NCBI GenBank assembly: GCA_019787685.1
Contig: JAHNUO010000002.1
Span: 806,001 to 870,000, forward strand
DNA from: Chiua virens
Taxonomy: Eukaryota > Basidiomycota > Agaricomycetes > Boletales > Boletaceae
Direction: 5' to 3'
DNA: 64,000 nt
Shown: one piece after another, positions 57,563 through 64,000 of the stretch
Numbering within the stretch: the stretch's first letter is position 1
Layout: each line of letters opens with the position of its first letter
Position numbers and translations under genes: made by a program
Notes under the pieces: generated by a model
What the model saw: the letters and a program-made list of their open reading frames with translations, nothing else
Databases searched by the model: none
What the model was told of the DNA's origin: nothing

Positions 57563-59961
57563 ATGGAGGACGCCCAACCCAACGAAGCTCGTCTAGCTCG
57601 CAAGGGTTTCACAGCCATACCTCGTGTACGCCCCACTCGCCCGCTACATAGAGGTCATCCATACCCCCATCACTCGAGACCGTCCAACAGAGAAGGTGCA
57701 CACCGCTCAACAACCCGCCAGCCCCTCCCAAGCTTCCCGATCACGAGGACAAAGCAGTCGCGTGAGCGGGAACTGGTAGAGGTTCTTCTCCCCAAAGAGT
57801 GCGTCAAAGGTGCACCCGGATGCCATGACGCCCGCACAAAATGGGTCGAAGACCAGACCCACTATCTGTCGACCAACCTTCAGCTCTCCGTGTTGTCGTT
57901 CAGATACACAGATCAAAGTGTATTGTTCACCTGCCGCACCCCGCAGACCTTCCAATCCACAGGGCATCATGCTAGAGGTTACTATCAATCCCAGTTCATA
58001 TCATCATTGACTGAGCTTGTCTTTTCGTCAATTCAGACTGCAAAGAGACCAGGTCCGTACCCTGCCAAGGACCATTCAGACGCGAAAGGGACTGCAATCA
58101 CAAGACAGGCCCCGGTGCTTCCATCCCTGGTCAAACCCCATGACAACCAGGGTCATAATGCCCAGGTGATGCGGGTCGCTCTGATTCTCAGTGATGTTGC
58201 TAAATTTGCTACAGAGCAGTGAACCCGGGCCCAGTCGAATCAGATCTATTCCACGGGCACCCGCTGGGTCCGGAGGTTACTTCCACCGTCCCAACGTTCA
58301 GTCCTTGATCCCATCTTTGGGTTACGAGAACAAACACCCCCAGTCATCCAAAATTGAGGTGAAGCCGCACCAAGTGCAAATCACACACACCAGTCCTGTT
58401 CCTCGACGTCGCACCGCAGTCCATACAGTACCCCTTACGGAGAGCATCCATAACTCGACTCCAAGCACTGCAACTCCGGTTGTACAGGATCGTTCTGGTC
58501 GGTGGATGTCCTTCCGGTCCGGGCATGCGGACATTTACTTTCCGCCTTCGAACGATAATCCGAGATCTTTGTCACCGGAGGCAGGCACGGACCCACGACC
58601 GAGGATCAACGAGACACCAGCACAGATATTGGATCGACGCCGAGAGGTATCTCGCGTCCACTTCAGCCACGCTAAAACCACTGCCCAACCAAGCGCCCAT
58701 GCGAATGATATGGTTCTTGCGAGGGGAGGTTGCGAAATGGTTGGGTCCTCTTCTCGACGGCATATACGGCACAATGTCCTCGAAGCGGGTAGCTCAGATG
58801 AGGCTCCAGACTGCTCAGCAGCACTGGAAGACGAAATTGAGTTACTACCGTCGCTTCCTGATTGCCGCTCACTTGTTGCTGGGTTCTCCAACACCTCTCG
58901 CGAACTATTTCTTCCGTTGGGCTCTCATGACAAACCCCGCCGTGTACTGCATGACGACATCTTCACCTATGTTGTCACTGCACATGGTGTCGTTGACCGA
59001 ATTAACGGGACGAGTGTGTTGAAATGGGATCGCAATATCCGATCGCCTTCTTCTCCCTTTGAAGAATTCGTCGACGATGCATGTATACTCTCCCACCAGG
59101 AAGAACCTGTCATAATTTTCGGTCATGCGCGAGAACAAGATCAGATCTCTCTTCTGACATCGGGTCGTGGTCAAGTCAATATCTCCATCTAGTAGTCCTT
59201 TTGTGCATTCTGACCGTCGTGTCTAGGTCTCCCGACATATCACTCTGCGCCGTGATTGGCATAAGAGACCCGGTGTAAGTGCCATCGCATCCTTGATGGA
59301 TCCTTTGAAATTCGTGAGTGGAGGCTACGATCATCGTGTCCATCTCTGGGATGTCGCACCGGACTTTTCTGGTGCGTCGGAAGTCGAACTACCCATAGAA
59401 CATAGCTCCGCCATTCCACTCACTCCTGCCGATACTGGACACCAGTCACAAGCTCGTCTCTGTCGGGGCGGATCGCGAGGTTCGTATTTATGACCTGTCC
59501 GCAGAACGCGTCATCCAGGCTCTCAAAGTGTCTTGTGTCCCACATCATGCACATAAGATTGACACTCCATCGTGCACTCTTCTTGAGGTACTCCCAAGCT
59601 AATTCCTGAGTGGTGTCAATCATTGAACCCATCTCCATCTCAGGTCTGTCACTTAGAAACGCAGTTTGAGGTCCGTGACCATCGGAAACCCTGCGAAGCT
59701 GTCCAGAGATTCGGTTACGTCGCGGAAGACAGGCGTGGACGGTACGAGAAAGGTTAGTCTATATGTTTCTCTTGTAAAAAATGCGACAACGTGCAATCAG
59801 CGGACACGTGGTCTCATTTTGTCGTCTGTGGGGACAAGAATGGTGTAGTACATGTTTGGGATCTGCGCAATATCTCCAAGAAAGTCACCACTGTCAGTAT
59901 CGATTTTCCTATGCCGAGTCGACCCGTTTCTCATTTACAAACAGCGACGGTGCCTCATTGA
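57563..59961 (+). CDS. WD40-repeat protein B of a divergent paralogous pair (one apparent frame break)
   Basis: The protein is about 700 residues. It starts MEDAQPNEARLARKGF and is basic and Pro-rich at first. The middle includes SSEPGPSRIRSIPRAPAGSG and a long Ser/Pro-rich part. The C-terminal half mirrors protein A: FVDDACILSHQEEPVIIFG, GVSAIASLMDPLKFVSGGYD, HRVHLWDVAPD, SSAIHSLLPILDT, REVRIYDLSAERVI, CTLLEVCHLETQFEVRDHRK and VVCGDKNGVVHVWDLRN. At 59,416-59,417 an extra C breaks the frame between SSAI and HSLLPIL; removing one base joins conserved sequence. Donors such as GTCAAT, GTACTC and GTTAGT are used. I treat it as a gene with an error rather than a pseudogene. Stop at 59,961 is tentative. 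Its first intron (near 57,977-58,035) does not keep frame cleanly, so exon 1 is uncertain. Confidence 0.72.
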
Positions 59962-60225
59962 TCCTGTGATGCAAGTCGTTCATACCGGCCCTCGCTTGCT
60001 AGCAGTGTTCTAAGAGGAATCAGATTGTATACATGGATTTTCAATGGACTTGATTAGCCTGTACTCGTCCTATGAAATCTTTTCTCTGCCTAGATTCAGT
60101 ACTAGTAGATCCGGAGGGGTATTATTCCCGTGGGACCGCACAGTAATACTATCCAAGTGATCTTCCAAATCAAATACGTACATGCACTAGTCGACCGAGG
60201 TCACCCGACGTCGTACACTTTCCCC

Positions 60226-60862
60226 ATGTCAACAGAACGTGCCCGCCGTGACGAAGCGGCCAACCGCGCATACATACTTCAAGTAATTGAAGGCTCCAAG
60301 GTGAATGTCAAAGACGATCGTAACGGCTACTGGCAGGCAACTGAAGACCAACTGACATAACATAGGCTGCAGTCAAGATGGGCACACTCGGCCTTGGCGT
60401 CATCACTCTGGCCCACTACACCTGGCCCACTTTCCGGTGAGCGCTAGGCTTCTCGTCGTCGTCGTTGTCGGAGCGTACTCATACGCCATCGTTGACTCGT
60501 CTCGCATTGGGAACAGGCGTCAAACTCTCCCATTCAAAGCATTTCTCGTTACCATATGTGAGTGTTGGCAGTGAAAAACGTGCATCGACCCTTGTCAATA
60601 CGAAAGGCATTGCAATGCATTTCGTTTGACTCGCTCTCTTACCTGAGCTTCCTTGGCAGTCGCAACATCCGGTCTCGTCATTGGCGCAGATAACGCGCTG
60701 TTATCCCACGAAGCTGAACTGCGGCAGTCTGAACAAGCGATCCGGAGGCTCGCAGTTATGGAGCTCTCTCGTCAGGGTCTTGTGCCGACGGAAACGGCCA
60801 TTACACGTTGGCGAGATGAAAGGGCAAGACAGGAGGCAACATTAGTCAAGACGCGTGCATAA
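60226..60862 (+). CDS. Small membrane protein, possibly Rcf2/HIG1-like
   Basis: Four exons give about 129 residues. The start MSTERARRDEAANRAYIL is charged. After a GTGAAT...ATAG intron comes a hydrophobic segment (GLGVITLAHYTWPTF), then RRQTLPFKAFLVTIFATSGL and VIGADNALLSHEAELR, a second hydrophobic stretch. A long charged helix follows (RRLAVMELSRQGLVPTETAI, TRWRDERARQEATLVKTRA). The two-hairpin layout with a TLPFKAF-type turn resembles the HIG1/Rcf2 type of mitochondrial respiratory factors, but similarity is weak and this is an inference. Splice sites GTGAGC and GTGAGT are clean. Function is unknown. Confidence 0.7.
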
Positions 60863-61057
60863 ATCGTGCCTATTATACGTGTTACATAGCCTCGACGATG
60901 TTAAGACCAGAGAGACGAGTAAATCTAGATGGAACGAACGAGATAGTCGATATCCATCAGGTCGATGCATTTACGGTCCAAGGTGCAGTGATTACGATTT
61001 GCGTGAGGTGGATGAAAGCGACAATACATTGCTGAGAGTACGTGATTACAAGATGCC

Positions 61058-63273
61058 TCACTGCCAGTGAACAGGAGGAGGGGTTGGCAGAGGTTGCCCG
61101 TAAGTGTGATACGATTGTGACACTCTTTGGGCCGGTCCTTGGAAATGCGAGGTGTTGCCAAAAGACGGTGATACACTTGGAGGAAGCTGTCCATACTGAG
61201 GTGTCTCTGGCAAAGGTGGCTTCGACGCCAATGGCTGATACGCGGGCTGAACAGGATGATAGCCTTGAGGTGGCTGAGGCAATGTCGATAGTCTCTGGGG
61301 ACCACTCCCTTGTAACTGCGAGGGGGGCACAGGAAGGGGAGGGGGACGAGAGTTCATTGTCTCGGGTGGAGCCGGATGTCCAGGAGCAGAGGGTATTCGA
61401 CGGTACTGCGGAGGAACTGGAGGGGCTGGCGGAAATGATCCGCTGCTTGGTAGACTCGCTCCCACTTGCTGAGGGAAGCTTGAGGATGGTGGGAGGGCTA
61501 CCGAGTAGCGCCGATCCCGCTGAAATTGTCCAGGTTGAGGTAAAGGTCTAGACCCTGGAGTTAATGAGCTCGGAGGTACAAGAGGTGGGATCTCAGAAGG
61601 CGGAGAGGGCGTAGTAGGAGTGCGAGCTGAGTACATTTGAGGGGGCGCTGAATGAACTGGCGTAGGTGGGGGAAGCGGAGTGCCATATTCTACAGAGGGC
61701 ATAGGAAATGGCACAGCTTGTTCGTGACCAGAAGAGGTCGGTTGGTATGAACGGTATTCGGGTATTTGTGAGACACTCAGTGAGTGTGACATGCGGTGAG
61801 CAGTAGCACTTGGTGGTGGCGGCGGCGGCGGATGAGGAGCCGGTGTAGCATATCCAGGATGTGCGTGGTGAGGGGAATATCCAGCATGCGGAGGTAGATT
61901 AGGAGATGGTGAATGGGAGGGATGTCCCTGAGCAACACTAAATGCTGAAGGTTCAGGTGAATATGACGTTGGCGATATTGATGTATAGGTGGCTGATGTG
62001 GAAACACTGGAAACAGGAACAAAACCAGATGATGACGCAGGCAAGCTATATCTAGGTCCATGATTCCGAACGGGAGAATGTTGACTGGAGATCGATCCAT
62101 TTTCATATGTCGGATAGTAGGAACTGCCAAGACTAAGGCGAGACTGAGGAGTTGTTGGAGTAATCGCATTGTCATAGACATAGTTAGAGTCCTCTATCTG
62201 CCCTTGCTGCTCATAGGACTGTGAACCGGGCAGCGGTAATGGATGGAATCCTGCAGTCGTCGACGGCCTCATTGCCTAAGGAATGCGACTACGTATCAGA
62301 TGGCATACATGCGAGAAGAGAAAGTCAACTGACTGTACTATTATTCCGCGATCGGTGAACCACCACGCCGAGTTCCGCAAAACCATTGGTCATTTGATCC
62401 ATTGAAGACGACACATTTCTCTGCTCATAAGGTGGTGCATACAGTTCTGGACGGGGACCTGAGACGCGAAGAGATGACGGCAATGAATCGATATGGTTAA
62501 CTGCGCTAGCTGGCGCTGGCTGAGCGGTGGGACGTGCACTTCCATTCGGCGAAGCATTACTGTCCGCAGGAACAAATGATCCAGGTCCGCCATAGTTTTT
62601 ATTCGAAACAGTCGGTTTCCGAGAAGCCTTCTTCTCTGGCGGGGGCTCCTGGATAATGGTGAATCAGTGAGATTTCCAGCCGGTTCTCTGAAGACGCACA
62701 TTCGACCAGAATGTTAGCTCGATATAAACTTCGCCCGCATACTTGTCTTTATTCATGAGAGTAAACCACTCTGACTGGGATCAACACGGGAGATCAGGAT
62801 CCATAGTAACCGACTTACCATCCGTCTCGCCCTTTGTCAAAGCCTCGGTGAGATCAACGAGCGTCTCCCCGATGAAGTCTGGATCACGAGCATCATCGGC
62901 GTAACATTGAATCCTCATAAAGTTCCCGCCCTTGATTTTCTTAGGACCCTTCCTCTTTGGAGGTAGTGGAGGAGGAGTTTCGCTCCCTGGCGCAGACCGA
63001 ACAAGGCCAGCCTCTACATCCTCAAGTATAGTGAACCGGAATTCTTCGTCCCACTCCGGGTGCTGACCGCCGCGCTTGATCACTTTAGTCCGTCGCTTCT
63101 CTTCGTTCAGTGTCACGAGGCAATACGGGGCCTGTTTCCCAATATGCCTTTTGTTTGGCAAGTTTTTCTGTCCGCGCTGTCAGAAAGTAAGCCACCGGAC
63201 GTTAGACAACCTGCCGTACCGCCTTGAGTATGACAACTATCAAGGTTCCGATGTCGTGTGGTGCGAAGGACAT
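61058..63273 (-). CDS. C2-domain protein of the Inn1/Fic1 septation family
   Basis: Exon 1 is 18 codons (MSFAPHDIGTLIVVILKA). After a GTACGG...GGACAG intron the C2 domain continues NLPNKRHIGKQAPYCLVTLN, TKVIKRGGQHPEWDEEFRFT and RIQCYADDARDPDFIGETLV. A short exon then reads EWFTLMNKDKYAGEVYIELT, followed by a Pro/Ser/Tyr-rich tail of about 500 residues with PxxP runs ([25 protein letters not shown]) and the end LPTPPPVHWQ. In yeasts, Inn1/Fic1 binds SH3 proteins (Hof1, Cyk3, Cdc15) at the contractile ring through such PxxP motifs to drive septum ingression. The same role here is an inference. Length is about 660 residues; the frame is intact. Confidence 0.92.
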
Positions 63274-64000
63274 GAATTGGTACGCTGTAAGATGAGGGAG
63301 AAAGGGAAGGATGAGGAAATAAAAGCACGTCCTGCCTTTCACGTCAATCAAACCTCATCGACCAGGATACTTGGCCACAAAACAACACTCAGTGGCTGTG
63401 TCAGTATATTTACCGTAACTCTTTGGTAACGGACAGCCTTTGTTCCGCAGCCTCAAACGTGTGTAAGAAAACAATAAACGATGGTGTCCCCAAGCAGTGG
63501 AACTTTGCAAATGCTAGTACTACTGTAGATGACAAACCCTCGGGCTCTACAATTTACCGACCACTTGCCAGCGTACAGTCGTCAACTCCCCCAAAGGCTC
63601 AGGTCAACTCAGAGGAGAATGACACTGGCAAACACGGCCACGTAATCCGCACGGCATCTCACACCAGTCTGATATGCCTCTCTTTTCTATTCTGAATCTC
63701 AGTAAGTGAGGTGCTCTGACCTGGCCTCTGCGGAGTCCAAGGCTAATAACCCAGTCCCTTTCTCGTACAACACCTTCAAGACCTCTTTGATTTCTGCGAT
63801 TCGAGGCATGACTGTTGACATGACCGAGACGTCCAGACGCTGCTTAACTATTCAGCAGAACATCGGGGAGCCCCCTATAGGTTTGTCGCAGAATAACATG
63901 ATCACAGAGACCTATCCCAACGTTATCCACGACGCGCGAGACAATCGGATGACACCCCAGTGCAGAAGAGGATTTGGTGAGGCAGTGCTATGCCGAGGTG
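63274..64000. other. Right-end region with possible partial gene
   Basis: Upstream of the C2 gene on the minus strand and open to the window edge. On the plus strand a frame is open from about 63,705 to 64,000 (about 98 codons, with VDMTETSRRCLTIQQNIGEP), with no stop before the edge. It has no recognised domain and may be an incomplete exon or chance. A short frame at 63,423-63,695 has no similarity either. I make no gene call. Confidence 0.3.

Noticed and set aside
61042..61551. Long plus-strand frame opposite the C2 protein tail
   Set aside because: It is the complement of a Pro/Ser-rich coding region and has no domain; the minus-strand product is well supported.

Overview
The window is nuclear DNA of a filamentous basidiomycete, most likely an Agaricomycete. 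The evidence is dense protein-coding genes on both strands with many 45-75 nt GT-AG introns, single-copy eukaryotic housekeeping genes, and families typical of mushroom-forming fungi (GH128 glucanase, DUF6593-type proteins, a DUF3425-type bZIP factor, a DFD-motif AGC kinase, an Inn1/Fic1 C2 protein). There are no operons, CRISPR arrays, phage genes or intact transposons. I see no convincing tRNA or rRNA gene. Species cannot be named from the sequence alone.

Layout. 0.5-14.1 kb: replication checkpoint mediator Mrc1, ribosomal protein uL3, a pentatricopeptide protein with frame breaks, an AMMECR1 protein, an unusual Rab GTPase, ribosomal protein eS7 and the Hsp90 cochaperone Cns1/TTC4. 14.3-20.1 kb: L-2-hydroxyglutarate dehydrogenase, the Fe-S scaffold Isu1, splicing factor Prp31 and Mediator subunit Med10. 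20.1-23.7 kb is gene-poor. 23.7-39 kb: a Tctex1 dynein light chain made of short exons, Pex11, a small membrane protein, Tvp38, an HSF-type transcription factor, an Fpk1/Nrc-2-like kinase and a major facilitator transporter. 39.6-48.9 kb: mitochondrial uS14m, a bZIP factor, a DUF6593-type protein, Rpb12, a Ser-rich protein, a GPATCH11-like G-patch protein and a two-RRM protein. 49.3-63.3 kb: a secreted GH128 glucanase, an AhpD-like protein, a second DUF6593-type protein, mitochondrial uL11m, two divergent paralogous WD40 genes, a small two-TM protein and the C2 protein.

Most genes are housekeeping and not functionally linked. Themes are translation (uL3, eS7, uS14m, uL11m), RNA synthesis and processing (Med10, Rpb12, Prp31, GPATCH11, RRM), organelles and traffic (Isu1, L2HGDH, Pex11, Tvp38, Rab, Tctex1) and septation or cell wall (C2 protein, GH128). 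Many neighbours are divergent pairs with promoters of 38 to 400 bp.

Two things stand out. First, a head-to-head pair of diverged WD40 genes has only 38 bp between predicted start codons. Second, single extra bases, several in short homopolymers, break at least three otherwise well-conserved genes (PPR, PEX11, one WD40) and possibly mrc1. Consensus error is the simplest explanation, but pseudogenisation is not excluded. Exon boundaries were inferred by eye from splice consensus and family conservation, so start and stop positions are firmer than internal junctions.
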